DNA of 64,000 nt. Origin: Rapana venosa. Lineage: Eukaryota > Mollusca > Gastropoda > Neogastropoda > Muricidae. How positions within the stretch are numbered: the stretch's first letter is position 1; each line of letters starts with the position of its first letter. The notes beneath the pieces are model-generated. The model was not told where the DNA came from, made no database searches, and saw only the letters and a list, made by a program, of their open reading frames with translations. A program made the position numbers and the translations under genes. Positions 9,465 through 21,860 of the stretch are shown in pieces. The stretch spans positions 1,855,840-1,919,839 of the forward strand of contig CM054162.1 in NCBI GenBank assembly GCA_028751875.1, given 5' to 3'.

Positions 9465-9560
9465 ACGGGGACCGGATGTAAAAAAGCACCTAAGTGCTTA
9501 TTCCATTATCCTCGATGTAAAAAAATTTTATATTAAAAAAATAAACACTCATACACAAGT
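9465..9560 (+). mobile_element. Retroposon 3'-terminal module (clear copy)
   Basis: The order is CACACGGGGACCGGATGTAA, AAAAAGCACCTAAGTGCTTA (stem-loop AAGCACctaaGTGCTT-like), TTCCATTATCCTCGATGTAA, then an A/T-rich tail. This is one of the best-preserved copies of the repeated 3' end. Unit B copy: 18345-18440. Confidence 0.8.
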
Positions 9561-10730
9561 TAGTAAGTGAGAAAAGATTATCTAAACGCTAAAATTAAAA
9601 AGTTCGTACATGCAAATGACAATCACATAGAAACAGATCTCGGGAAAAAAAAGTTTTCCATCTTGGTAAAATATCTCAGACAGCAGCTATTGCTGTCTGT
9701 CTTAGAAGCCACAATGTGTTGCGCTGCTGTAATATGTGAACATGTCAGCCCCTGAACCATCCCACTTCGGCGTGAGAGAGAACTGTTGTATTCTAAGTAT
9801 TTCTGGTAGAAAGGCAAAAGAATGGACCAAGAAAGTAGACCACAGACAAACAGGGGTGATAAAAAGAAATGGAGCATGACAGAAACAAAGAGAGGGATAG
9901 AAAAGAGGGAATTCCTGGAAAAGAATTTCCGAAAAGCGGGCTTTCTATTTATACTCACAGGCCAGTGGAAACCACAGGGGGGATATATAACGAATGTCAG
10001 AAAAGAAACACAGACAGTAACAAATATTTGAACAATGGCAACACAATGAGAAACATCAAAGCAAAAAAAACCCCAAAGACACAAAAACTCGCCACCACCA
10101 ACAAAAATATCACAAAAAACCGAACGGAAACAGCAAGAATAAACAACCAAACCAAAAATAAACGACTACATAAATAAATAAAAACGAAGAAGCAAGCACA
10201 CCAAACCAAAGTATAAAAACACAACCCTAAACACCGAGCCCACAAAGTTTGTTTTGTGAAAAATATCAACATGTTTTGAACTATGACCCTCCACGACGAA
10301 ATGAGTCGCATGGCATCTGACCTACTTGTCTGCTGACAGTGAATTTAAAGCCAGTCGTCCTTGTTATATTTATTTTGAAATTTGGTTTGATTATAAATCA
10401 TACGCTTTCCTGTACTTGTATTGACAAATTCAGCCTGGCTGTTATTTCGTTTTACTTTAAAAACGCGTTTAAAACACCAAGCCCCTCACCATGACCACTT
10501 ACTTCGATGCAAAATTTGACCATTTATTATTTCGTCACTTCTCGGAATCTCACATATCATTTTCTTAATAATTTTTGGATAGAATTGTCTGATTTTTAAT
10601 ACGCTTTTATTGAATAGATTTTTTTTATTATTACTGACTGATCTGATGTTAACAGTCAAAACTCACCTCAAGAGATATATGACTCATTTTGTGGCGGAGG
10701 GCCAGACACGTTATACAGACAAAACTAATC
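9561..10730. other. Unit spacer, no supported gene
   Basis: AT-rich non-repetitive sequence, highly conserved in unit B (18441-19644). Minus-strand frames such as 9623-10150 lack recognisable domains, and frames at the matching site in B differ in length, arguing against coding. Confidence 0.6.
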
Positions 10731-11467
10731 TTGGAATGAAAAACATGGAAATTTATTGAGCAGATAAAGTAAAGTGGGCCAATTCAAACCCCCCTGCATG
10801 CACACAAGCTATTCAGATGTGCTTCTGCCCAAAGCAACATTTACATGCACACATTTCCCTCTGCCAGCAGCAATTGTCGATGGCAATGATATATGCTGTT
10901 ATTATCTTGCACACGAATACACACACACACACAAACACACACACGCGCGTGCGCGCACGCATGCATGCACACTTACATACATGCTCTCTGTCCCTCACAC
11001 ACACACACACACGCGCGCGCGCGCACTACTTGAAGAGTATGATTGCATATGAGCACACGTTTGGGTGGATGGAGGAGGAGAGGAGGGATGTCATTGCAAG
11101 CAATGTTGTCAGTACTAATGAATGCCTAGTATTTTCTAACGTTTTGTTCCTGTACCATTTTATCTTCTAAAGTATGAACGTGAAAGAATGGATGATATAG
11201 TAGGTGAGGTAATTTGTTTGTCTTGATGTTTTATGATTTGATTCGTTTTTAATTCTTAAAACATTCTTTACCTTAGAGTGTGTGTGTGTGTGTGCGCTGG
11301 TGTGTATTATTATGTGTGTCCGTGTGTATGTTTATGTGTGTAATTTGTATTTCCAATGTATTCTTTTATAGATTTTCCTGATATTAGGGGTTAAATTTAT
11401 TGACAAAGGTTGCAGTAATGTAGTATTTTAGTATAATCATTAAGTAATTTGTTCTTAGATGGCTTGA

Positions 11468-11553
11468 TGAAAAAGAAGCAAATGCATTGCTTATTCCATG
11501 TACCATCTGGAAAATAAAGTTGACTTGGCTTAACTTGACTTGTCACAACACTC
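11468..11553 (+). mobile_element. Retroposon 3'-terminal module, unit B copy
   Basis: Same as 738-815: GCAAATGCATTGC stem-loop, TTATTCCATGTACCATC, GAAAATAAAG, CTTGA-like tail. Confidence 0.75.
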
Positions 11554-11580
11554 TCTCCCTCTGTGTTTCTGTCACATACA

Positions 11581-11621
<41 letters not shown>

Positions 11622-11921
11622 GCGCGCGCGTATACACACAAACAGACACATGCAAAATCGGGCAAGCTTTCAAACATACTATCAAACCTTTCACCCACGA
11701 AACACTTATGTTATATAACTAAATCTTTGTTCTTCTTTTTCTTGGCAAAGTCTCAACTGTTCTTAGGAAGAAAGGGACATCATTAATACCACATTATAAC
11801 CAGTGGATAGACAGATCTCTAATAAACCTGATTAACTGTAAACACTCCTTTTTGTGGTAGTGTTTGTCCATTTCCCTTCCCTGCCTGTACACAATCACAG
11901 GAAGGAAGCTTATTCTAAATT

Positions 11922-12037
<116 letters not shown>

Positions 12038-12168
12038 CCTACTGACATGTCTGGAAGGGGGCAAGCTTCTTGGCCCCCTAGAGGCCTCTGGCCTAACGCG
12101 GCATGTTGGGGTTTTAGAGGTTGTGGCCTGAGTGTTGGATGAGGAAACAGAGGTAAATCCATTGGACT

Positions 12169-12448
12169 GGTTGGTGCTGGGCGAATTTGGGTAGGCGCTG
12201 GGAAAATTTGGGTTGGTGATGAGAGAATTTGGGTTGGTGCTGGAGAATTTGGGTTGGTGCAGGGATAGTTTTGGTTGGTGCTGGGAGAATTTGGGTTGGT
12301 GCAGGGTAGAGAATGTGGGTTGGTGCTGGAGAATTTGGGTTGGTGCAGGGAGGAGAATGTGGGTTGGTGCTGGAGAATTTGGGTTGGTGCAGGGAGGAGA
12401 ATGTGGGTTGGTGCAGGGAGAATGTGGGTTGGTGCTAGGAAAATTTGG
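12169..12448. repeat. G-rich minisatellite, unit B
   Basis: Same family as 1414-1695, 280 bp, with GAATGTGGGTTGGTGC variants in its second half. Confidence 0.93.
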
Positions 12449-12649
12449 CATGGGTGTTATACAGGGGTAAACACTAAAATGAGGAAATGTTTGTGAGGGT
12501 AGGTTGCCTAGAGTTCAGCTTAAGTCTGTGGACAGACCTCTTAAGAAAGAACACTTACGTGCATTTATAGTGACTCTCAATCAAAAGAATAAATACAGGA
12601 TGATGACATTATACATATATGAGCACACAGACACACAGACAAACGTACA

Positions 12650-12721
<72 letters not shown>

Positions 12722-13410
12722 CGCACACACACTCACATACACGCACCCCCTCCCCTTGCCCCCCCTCCTCCCCCCCCCCACACACGCACATGTAACATCC
12801 CTACTCACATAATAATTACACAGCGCCTCTTTTATGTAGATTTTCCTCTCAATTTCAGCTTTAGCCAGGAGCAAGGTACATTGACTCCTCTCTATACCCA
12901 ATCATAAATCAATCAAGCTGAATACCATCAGCACCCACCACTTCTTTTAGCTTACCTTGTTTTTCTTCTTAAACCGCCTTTCCCTCCATTTCAGCTTTCA
13001 CAGGGGGGCAAAGCGGCATTAAATGCCCATTTTATCATGTCAGTAGATCAATAAGCCTGATGGGCTTTTAAAAGTTTCTTCATGCAAGTGCTCACTTCAT
13101 TTTTGTCCCAGATCGATGACAAATGACTTGGGGATTCTTTAGCTTTTGATTAGGACTGAATAGATGTGCTTGGGAAATGTTGTTTCATTGTCGTAGAGAA
13201 ATCCGTCATTGACATATCGCATCGGTGGTGCGGGTACAAGTGTACCGTGTCTGAAAGAATTATGTTAATGAAGCATGGACACTTGTGTACACACACAAGA
13301 ACCGCTTATACAAGCATGCTTGCTTGTATGTGACAGACACATATTGACACAAACGTACACACAGGCGCACACACACAAACACACATACAGACACAAACAT
13401 GAACGCGCAC

Positions 13411-13485
<75 letters not shown>

Positions 13486-13545
13486 ACAGTTTCTTGAACT
13501 ACTATGGGCTAATTTACCTCTTAACATTTGCTTTTGACTTTTCTC

Positions 13546-14028
13546 TTTTTCTTGTTGCTGTTGCTGCTGCTCTTGTTGTTGTTGTTGTTGTTGCTGTTCT
13601 TGTGGCGTTGTTGTTGTACTTGTTGATGCTGTTGTTCTTTTTCTTCTTCTTCTCTTTGTTGATCTTCTTGTTCCTTTGTTTCTTCTTGTTCTTCTTCTTG
13701 TTCTTCTTCTTGTTCTTGTTCTTGTTCTTGTTCTTTTTCTTGTTCTTGTTCTTGTTCTTGTTCTTGTTCTCATTCTTCTTCTTCTTCTTCTTCGCAATTC
13801 TTCTTCTTCTTCTTCTTCTTCTTCTTCTTCTTCTTCTTCTATTTTTTCTTCTTCTTCTTCTTCTTCTTCTTTTTCTTCTTCTTCTTCTTCTTCTTCTTCT
13901 TCTTCTTCTTCTTCTTCTTCTTCTTCTTCTTCTTCTTCTTCTTCTTCTTCTTCTTCTTCTTCTTCTTCTTCTTCTTCTTCTTCTTCTTTTTCTTCTTCTT
14001 CTGCTTCTTCTTCTTCTTATTCTTCTTA
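13546..14028. repeat. TTG/TTC tract, unit B (LINE-free site)
   Basis: Continuous TTG-, TTGC- and then (TTC)n-rich DNA where unit A carries the LINE. The dense (TTC)n spans 13768-14028. Confidence 0.95.
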
Positions 14029-14121
14029 ACAACCCCCCACCCCCCACCTCCCGCTCAGTCCCCACATTTCTTTTACCAAGACAGAAAGAAAACACAATCA
14101 CAGAGAAACTCAAGAAAAAAA

Positions 14122-14774
14122 GGCAGAGAGACAGAGAGACAAGAAGGCAGAGAGACAGAGAGACAAGAAGGCAGAGAGACAGAGAGACAAGAAGGCAGAG
14201 AGACAGAGAGACAGAGAGACAGAGAGAACAGAGAGACAGAGAGACAAGAAGGCAGAGAGACAGAGAGACAGAGAGACAGAGAGACAAGAAGGCAGAGAGA
14301 CAGAGAGAAAGAGAGACAGAGAGACAGAGGACACAGAGAGATAAGAAGGCAGAGAGACAGAGAGACAGAGAGACAGAGAGACAAGAAGACAGAGAGACAG
14401 AGAGACAGAGAGACAGAGAGACAAGAAGGCAGAGAGACAGAGAGACAAGAAGACAGAGAGACAGAGAGACAGAGATACAGAGAGACAAGAAGACAGAGAG
14501 ACAGAGAGACAGAGAGACAGAGAGACAGAAAGACAAGAAGGCAGAGAGACAGAGAGACAGAGAGACAGAGAGACAAGAAGGCAGAGAGACAGAGAGACAG
14601 AGAGACAGAGAGGACAAGAAGACAGAGGACAGAGAGACAGAGAGACAGCGAGACAGAGAGACAAGAAGGCAGAGAGACAGAGAGACTGAGAGACAGAGAG
14701 ACAGAGAGACAGAGAGACAAGAAGACAGAGAGACAGAGAGACAGAGAGACAAGAAGGCAGAGAGACAGAGAGAC
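14122..14774. repeat. GACAGAGA minisatellite, expanded allele (unit B)
   Basis: About 650 bp of 8-bp GACAGAGA units grouped by AAGAAGGCAGA or AAGAAGACAGA spacers into 22-40 bp higher-order units. Because 8 and 24 bp repeats keep frames open, 270-510-residue frames appear on both strands. They are low-complexity (RDRETRRQ or SLCLSVSL) and not genes. Confidence 0.95.
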
Positions 14775-14855
14775 AATGACAATTTCTTTTTTGGGGAGGA
14801 TAATGACTAAGTACCCAAGAGCTTTTTTTACATCCAGTACCTGAGGGAAACAGAC
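14773..14855 (-). mobile_element. Retroposon 3'-terminal module, unit B minus-strand copy
   Basis: Same as 5009-5090, with the ATTGTC-type tail shortened to one or two copies. Confidence 0.65.
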
Positions 14856-14980
14856 AGACAGACAGACAAGAAGACACAGATGAAAACAGACAGACATGAA
14901 CTTCGACAAGCATGGCAGGAAGACAGCCAGCTGTCCTGCAAAAGAATAAACATGTATGGCTGCATGTCTACCAAATACAC

Positions 14981-15362
14981 GACGGAGGCTATAGCCTAGT
15001 GGTTCAGATCGTTCAGAGTCAATCCTGTGGGTTCATAGGGTCATGGGTTCGAATCTCAGCACTGTCTCTTGAGTGAAGATGATTTTTTTAACAATCTCTC
15101 AGGTCAGCTTCAACTGCACACCTGCCAGTGCCTTACTTTCCTTCGTGTGCATACAGAAGAACAAATATGCATGTTAAAGATCCAGTTCTTCTCGTCAGCC
15201 TTCGGTGCATTAAGGAAAAAACCCCAACAACAACCGAATGCACCAGCATACATGCCCAACGTCGGGATGCAGCTGCCTTTATGGCAGCTAGAAATGGTGG
15301 CACCTGCAAAGTCTCACCCCTGACGAAACTCAGAGATCTAGCTGAGCAACGAAAATAATAAC
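14981..15362 (+). mobile_element. tRNA-derived SINE with core block (unit B)
   Basis: Paralogue of 5221-5598. A box TAGCCTAGTGG at 14992, B box GGTTCGAATCT at 15046. The body contains GTTAAAGATCC intact (15174-15184), followed by TTCTCGTCAGCCTTCGGTGC. It is better preserved than the unit A copy. Confidence 0.77.
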
Positions 15363-15419
15363 ACACCCCCCTCAATACATAAAAGTAAAAAAGTAATATA
15401 GTTTTACTTTGTGGTTAGA

Positions 15420-15705
15420 TAAAAAGGTGTCCCATAACCTATGTGGTCGCAGGGGAGCGAGGCATCAGATACCTCACTTCTCTAGGGGCCAGCACATTGA
15501 GGGCGGCGCCCATCTCCTCTCCCTCGCTGCTTTACCTTCCCTGACCCTAAAGAGGGCAGGTAGCTGTTTACAGCTGGGTGAACTGGGGGACTGTACTGAA
15601 GCCAAGGCGCGCAAAACGATCACCCATCCAAGTGATAACCACGCTCGATGCTTCTTAACTTGGCTGAGAGAAAGCAGTGCCCTGACCACTGAGCTATCCC
15701 GTCCA
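15420..15705 (-). mobile_element. SINE-like element with tRNA A box plus 5S rRNA-like promoter (unit B)
   Basis: Paralogue of 5645-5940. On the minus strand a tRNA-like start (15681-15703) is followed by the 5S-like block (15615-15664, including CACTTGGATGGGTGATCG), then the CAGCTGTAAACAGCTACCTG-type body. The arrangement is the same in both units, so the join predates the unit duplication. Confidence 0.7.
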
Positions 15706-16705
15706 CAGAATTAAAATATTGACTTTTAATTTGTGGGTGGACGCAGAGAGTGATCACATAAGAGTTTTCATCTGTGAAAATAGGATGGACAGGATTGAAA
15801 CTGTTCACCCATGATGTGCAGATGATTATCTAAAGAAGTCATTTATCCCCTTACTATCTATCTATTATCCTCTTGCTATCTCCCCTATCAATCTGCCTTT
15901 ATTTCTGCTTTTGTGTGGTCTTAATTTCGAAAGAGAAGGCTAACGAGATCTTCTGTCTCCTAATGCTACACTGGAATTAAAAGAAAATCAATGGAGAGGA
16001 CTGCCCTCTTTGAAATCAAAGACACGGGCGCTAAAAGGGTAGACAACATAATTGTTACGGTTATGGATAGGCCCCGAATCTTCAAAGGAAATAGACAACC
16101 TTTGATCTGTCGAAAAATCACTCTCTTTCACCAACTATGACCATACTCTACAACATGAGCTGCGTGTATTGCACCTGACCCACTTTTCTGCTGGAAGCCA
16201 TTTGAGGGAAGGGGGGGACGGTCAAAGTTGTCAATTGTGACATTTTGAATGATTTTTTCACTGTAAGATTGCTTCTATCTTGTACTGATGTATCAAGGTG
16301 TGATTTTGCTTAGTTTTGCTTTATAATGAGTTAAGAAACATCCAATCGCAGATTCTAATCACCCACATCGATGCAAAATATGTCCGTTTTTCATTCTGAC
16401 ATTTCACGGAGTCTAGTAGTTCAGTTTGTAATAAAAGTTCATAGAATTGTTCATTTTTTAATTAATAAAAAAAGAAATGGACGAGTTTCTTCATGCTGAT
16501 TAATACTATACCAACAGCACAATGTTGAACCCAGGTGTATTGGGACTCATTTTGTGGTAGCGGGTGACACTGACCATGTTGCTGATCACACTGACGTGGT
16601 GACAGTTGACAAGTGCCCATCACTGACCTGTCCTGATCATCACTGCCCTGTCATCCAACACAACAACTGGTGAGTAGTCAGAACAAAGAATTCCATTAGT
16701 GTTTT

Positions 16706-16709
<4 letters not shown>
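15706..16709. other. Unit B spacer, no supported gene
   Basis: Homologous to 5946-6941. The open frame seen in unit A is broken here near 16125. Confidence 0.65.
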
Positions 16710-16771
<62 letters not shown>

Positions 16772-17065
16772 CAGACAGACAGACAGACAGATATTCAACA
16801 TACAGAGAGATGTGACTGCCATGAAAACGGTTAGTCAGACATACACACAGAGAAACAAGAGACATAACAAACAAACGAATTGCCAACCAGCCAGCCAGCC
16901 AGGGCAACAGATATTCAACAGGCAGACAGACAGACAGACATACATACAGGCAGGCAGGTAAGATTCATCAGTCAGAGGCAGGAAGCAGACAGCCAAGGTA
17001 TCGTTAAAGGACATCAACGCAGTTAGACAAAAATACACTACAGTCAAATTGTTACTTCCACACTG

Positions 17066-17998
17066 AAGTCAGATGCGCTGGACCTAGCTTGTCATGCGCG
17101 TAACGGCAGCTCAACGCATTTTTGCTTATATGACAGACAACTTAAGTTGTATGAAAATTCGACAAGGAATTCAACAGAAGAAGAACAATATAAGGATAAA
17201 AAGAATGCGAAGAAGAAGAATGCCAAGGAGAAGAAGAATGTAAAACAGAAAAAATATGCAAAAATGCATGGAATAACAAAAATCAGAAGAATGCATAAAT
17301 GAATGCAAAGAAGAAAGATGCGAAAACGGAGTGGGAGGAGGAAAAGGTTAAAAAAAAACCCAAAGAATCAAAGAACGCGAAGAAGAAGAGTGCGAAGAAT
17401 AATAATTGCCAGTTAGAAGAATTGCAAAGAAGAATTGCGAAAAAGAAGAATTGAAAAGTAGAAGAATTGCGAAGAAAAACTGCAAAGGAGAAGAAGTGAA
17501 AAGAAAAAGAATGTATAGAAGAATGTGAGGAGAACAGAGAAGAATGCGAAAGAAAAGTGTGCAAAGAAGAAGAATACGCAAAAAAAGAATGTGAGGAAGA
17601 AGAATAAGAAGAAGAAGAATAGGAAGAAGAAGAATACGAAGAAGAATACGAACGAGAAGATTAAGAATACGAAAAAGAAGATTAAGAATACGAAGAATGC
17701 GAAGAACGCAAAGAAGAAGAATGACAAAAAACAAAGAAGAATACAAAGAAGAAGAATGCAACAAAGAAGAAGAATACGAAAAAGAAGAAAAGAGCGTAGA
17801 AGATGAAGAAGGAAAAAAGAAGAAGAAGAAGAAGAATGCAAAGAAGAAGAAGAATGCAAAGAAGAAGAAGAAGAAGAAGAAGAAGAAGAAAGAAGAAGAA
17901 GAAAAGAAGAAGAAGAAGAAGAAGAAGAAGAAGAAGAAGAAGAAGAAGAAGAAGAAGAAGAAGAAGAAGAAGAAGAAGAAGAAGAAGAAGAAGATAGC
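17066..17998. repeat. AACGGCAGC element with GAA/GAATGC tail, unit B
   Basis: The short conserved head is followed by degenerate purine repeats and a dense (GAA)n of about 180 bp at 17816-17995. Compared with unit A the degenerate part is longer and the pure part about five times shorter. Confidence 0.9.
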
Positions 17999-18344
17999 GA
18001 AGACGAAGACACTGTCACTTTTACAGTCAGATAGCTACAGAGGAGGAAGGCAGGTGACATTTCATCTCAGCACACAGGGCTGGCAGGACTAGCGCGTTTC
18101 CGCCTAGACGTGTTAAGGGCTACCTGGGTAGAGAGAAACAAGCAGACTTGGTTCCCGATAATCATGGGTCATAATAGTGGATTGCTTCTTATTGAAGCAA
18201 GTACGGGTGACTGGCTGTAAAGTTTTCAATCAATACAATTGAAGTGGTGTGTGATGAAGAGACTGACTCGGGAGTGGGGGGTCTAGGGTGTGAACAGCAG
18301 CAATAGCAATAACACACACACATATGACAGAATTTACCAACCCC

Positions 18345-18440
18345 ATACACACGGGGACCGGATGTAAAAAAAAGCACCTAAGTGCTTATTCCATTATCCT
18401 TGTTGTAAAATATTTGTTTATATTAAAAAATAAACACTCA
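18345..18440 (+). mobile_element. Retroposon 3'-terminal module, unit B copy of 9465
   Basis: ACACGGGGACCGGATGTAAA, AAGCACCTAAGTGCTTATTC, CATTATCCTTG, A-rich tail. Confidence 0.8.
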
Positions 18441-19644
18441 CACACAAGTTAGTGAGTGAAAAAAGATTGTCTAAACACTAAAATTTAAAACTTCGTACAT
18501 GCAAATAACACTCACATAGAAACAGATCTCGAGAAAAAAAACAGTTGTTCATCTTGGTAAAAGGTCTCAGACAGCACTAACTGCAGTCTGTCTTAGAAGC
18601 CACAATGCCTTGCGAAGCTGTAAAACTCGGACATGCCAGCCCCTGAACCATCCCACTTCAGCGTGAGAGAGAACTGGTGTATTCTAAGTATTTCTGGTTA
18701 AAAGGCAGAAGAAGAATAGACCAAGAAAGTAGAACACAGACGAGAAGAGGAGAGGGGGTGATATAAAGAAATGGAGAACGACAGAAACAAAGAGAGGGAT
18801 AGAAAAGAGGGAATTCCTGGAAAAGAATTTCCGAAAAGCGGGTTTTCTATTTATACTGACCGGCCAGTGGAAACCACAGGGGGAGATATATAACGAATGT
18901 CAGAAAAGAAACACAGACAGTAACAAATATTTGAACAATGGCAACACAATGAGAAAGATCGAAGCAAAAAACAACAACTCAAAGACACAAAAACTCACCA
19001 CCACCACCAAAAATATCACAAAAAAACGAACGGAAACAGCAAGGATAAACAACCAAACCAAAAATAAACGACTACATAAATAAAAAAAACAAACAAACGA
19101 AGAAGCAAGGACACCAAACCAAAGTATAAAAAAAACAACCCTAAAAACCGAGCGGACAAAGTTTGTTTTGTGAAAAATATCAACATGGTTTGAACTATGA
19201 CCCTCCACGACGAAATGAGTCGCATGGCATCTGACCTACTTGTCTGCTGACAGTGAATTTAAAGCCAGTCGTCCTTGTTATATTTATTTTGAAATTTGGT
19301 TTGATTATAAATCATACGCTTTCCTGTACTTGTATTGACAAATTCAGCCTGGCTGTTATTTCCTTTTACTTGAAAAACGCGTTTAAAACACCAAGCCCCT
19401 CACCATGACCACTTACTTCGATGCAAAATTTGACCATTTATTATTTCGTCTCTCCTCGGAATCTCACATATCATTTTCTTCATAATTTTTGGATAGAATT
19501 GTCTGATTTTTAACATGCTTTTATTGAATAGATTTTTTTTATTATTACTGACTGATCTGATGTTAACAGTCAAAACTCACCTCAGGAGATATATGACTCA
19601 TTTTGTGGCGGAGGGCCAGACACGTTATACAGACAAAACTAATC
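18441..19644. other. Unit B spacer, no supported gene
   Basis: Homologous to 9561-10730. No coding or RNA gene seen. Confidence 0.6.
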
Positions 19645-19918
19645 TTGGAATGAAAAACATGCAAATTTATTGAGCAGATAAAGTAAAGTGGGCCAATTCG
19701 AACCCCCTGCATGCACACAAGCTATGGCACATTCAGATGTGCTTCTGCCCAAAGCAACATTTACATGCACACATTTCCCTCTGCCAGCAGCAATTGTCAT
19801 GGCAATGATATATGCTGTTATTATCTTGCACACGAATACACACACACACACACACAAACACACACACGCGCGTGCGTGCACGCATGCATGCACACTTACA
19901 TACATGCTCTCTGTCCCT

Positions 19919-19949
<31 letters not shown>

Positions 19950-20394
19950 ACTACTTGAAGAGTATGAGTGCATATGAGCACACGTTTGGGTGGGTGGAGG
20001 AGGAGAGGAGGGATGTCATTGCAAGCAATATTGTCAGTACTAATGAATGCCCAGTATTTTCTAACGTTTTGTTCCTGTACCATTTTATCTTCTAAAGTAT
20101 GAACGTGAAAGAATGGATGATATAGTAGGTGAAGTAATTTGTTTGTCTTGACGTTTTGTGATTTGATTGTTTTTAATTCTTAAAACATTCTTTACCTTAG
20201 AGTGTGTGTGTGTGTGCGCTGGTGTGTATGATTATGTGTGTGCGTGTGTATGTTTATGTGTGTAATTTGTATTTTCCAATGTATTCTTTTATAGATTTTC
20301 CTATTATAGGGGTTAAATTTTTTGACAAATGTTGCAGTGATGTAGTTTTTTTAGTATAATCATTAAGTAATTTGTTCTTAGATGGCCTTGATGA

Positions 20395-20475
20395 AAAAAG
20401 AGCAATTGCATTGCTTTTTCCCAAATGTACCATCTGGAAAATAAAGTTGATTTGGCTTAACTTGACTTGACACAA
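20395..20475 (+). mobile_element. Retroposon 3'-terminal module, unit C copy
   Basis: Same as 738-815, with small insertions (CCCAAATGTACCATC) and a CTTGA-like tail, followed by a long CA tract. Confidence 0.72.
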
Positions 20476-20502
20476 AACTCTCTCTCTCTGTGTTTCTGTC
20501 AC

Positions 20503-20547
20503 ACACACACTCACACACACAACATACACACACACACACACAACACA

Positions 20548-20600
<53 letters not shown>

Positions 20601-20650
20601 GACTCACAGACACACACACAAACACACACACACACACACACACACTCACA

Positions 20651-20692
<42 letters not shown>

Positions 20693-20704
20693 CATATACA
20701 CACA
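20503..20704. repeat. (CA)n microsatellite, unit C
   Basis: About 200 bp of CA repeats with CACAGA and AACACA interruptions. Confidence 0.95.
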
Positions 20705-21158
20705 AGCAGACACATGCAAAATCGTGCAAGCTTTCAAACATACTATCAAACCTTTCACCCACAAAACACTTATGTTATATAACTAAATCTTTGTTCTTCT
20801 TTTCTTGGCAAAGTCTCAACTGTTCTGGGGAAGAAAGGAACATCATTAATACCACATTATAACCAGTGGATAGATAGATCTCTAATAAACCTGACTAACT
20901 GTAAACACTCCTTTTTGTGGTAGTGTTTGTCCACTTCCCTTCCCTGCCTGTACACAATCACAGGAAGGAAGCTTATTCTAAATTAAATCTTTCTCTGTCT
21001 CTCTCCCCCCTCTCTCTCTCTCTCTGACCCACTGTCCTGTCTGGAAGGGGTCAAGCTTCTTGGCCCCCTAGGGGGCTCTGGCCTAACGCAGAATGTTGGG
21101 GTTTTAGAGGTTGTGGCCTGAGTGTTGGATGAGGAAACAGAGGTAAATCCATTGGACT

Positions 21159-21501
21159 GGTTGGTGCTGGGCGAATTTGGGTAGGCGCTGGGAAAATTTG
21201 GGTTGGTGATGAGAGAATTTGGGTTGGGGCTGGAGAATTTGGGTGGCGCTGGGAAAATTTGGGTTGGTGCTGGGAGAATTTGGGTTGGTGCTGGAGAATT
21301 TGGGTTGGTGCAGGGTAGAGAATTTGGGTTGGTGCTGGGAGAATTTGGGTTGGTGCAGGGTAGAGAATTTGGGTTGGTGCTGGAGAATTTGGGTTGGTGC
21401 AGGGTAGAGAATTTGGGTTGGTGCTGGAGAATTTGGGTTGGTGCAGGGTAGAGAATTTGGGTTGGTGCTGGAGAATTTGGGCTCGTGCTAGGAAAATTTG
21501 G
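21159..21501. repeat. G-rich minisatellite, unit C, dimeric
   Basis: Here the 20-bp (GAATTTGGGTTGGTGCTGGA) and 24-bp (ending GCAGGGTAGA) variants alternate, giving a 44-bp higher-order unit. It is about 60 bp longer than in A or B. Confidence 0.93.
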
Positions 21502-21707
21502 CATGGGTGTTATACAGGGGTAAACACTAAAATGAGGAAATGTTTGTGAGGGTAGCTTGCCTAGAGTTCAGCTAAAGTCTGTGGACAGATCTCTTAGGAA
21601 AGAACACTTACGTGCATTTATAGTGACTCTCAAACAAAAGAATAAATACAGGATGATGACATTATACATATATGAGCACACAGACACACAGACAAACGTA
21701 CACACAC

Positions 21708-21721
21708 ACTCTCTCTCTCGC

Positions 21722-21801
<80 letters not shown>

Positions 21802-21860
21802 CGCACACACACATACACGCACCCCCTCCCTTGCCCCCCCTCCTCCCCCCCCCCCTGACA
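21708..21860. repeat. (CT)n and C-rich tract, unit C
   Basis: CT repeats with CTCG interruptions, then CACA and C homopolymers. Confidence 0.92.

Larger units (their letters stand above)
1..10730. repeat. Macrosatellite unit A (10.7 kb, head-to-tail array)
   Basis: The sequence starting TTGGAATGA at position 1 recurs at 10731 and 19645 and is followed by the same series of blocks in the same order, so three units lie head to tail with no spacer. The phase is arbitrary because the window opens inside the array. Unit A is about 1.8 kb longer than unit B, mainly because of a LINE insertion (2856-4475) and a much longer GAA tract (8252-9120); its GACAGAGA block is shorter. By eye the non-repetitive spacers are roughly 90-97% identical between units. 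No host gene is visible in the unit. Confidence 0.93.

Noticed and set aside
13275..14909. 511-, 422-, 278- and 267-codon frames
   Set aside because: Produced by TTC and 8/24-bp GACAGAGA repeats; low complexity, and the lengths depend on repeat number.
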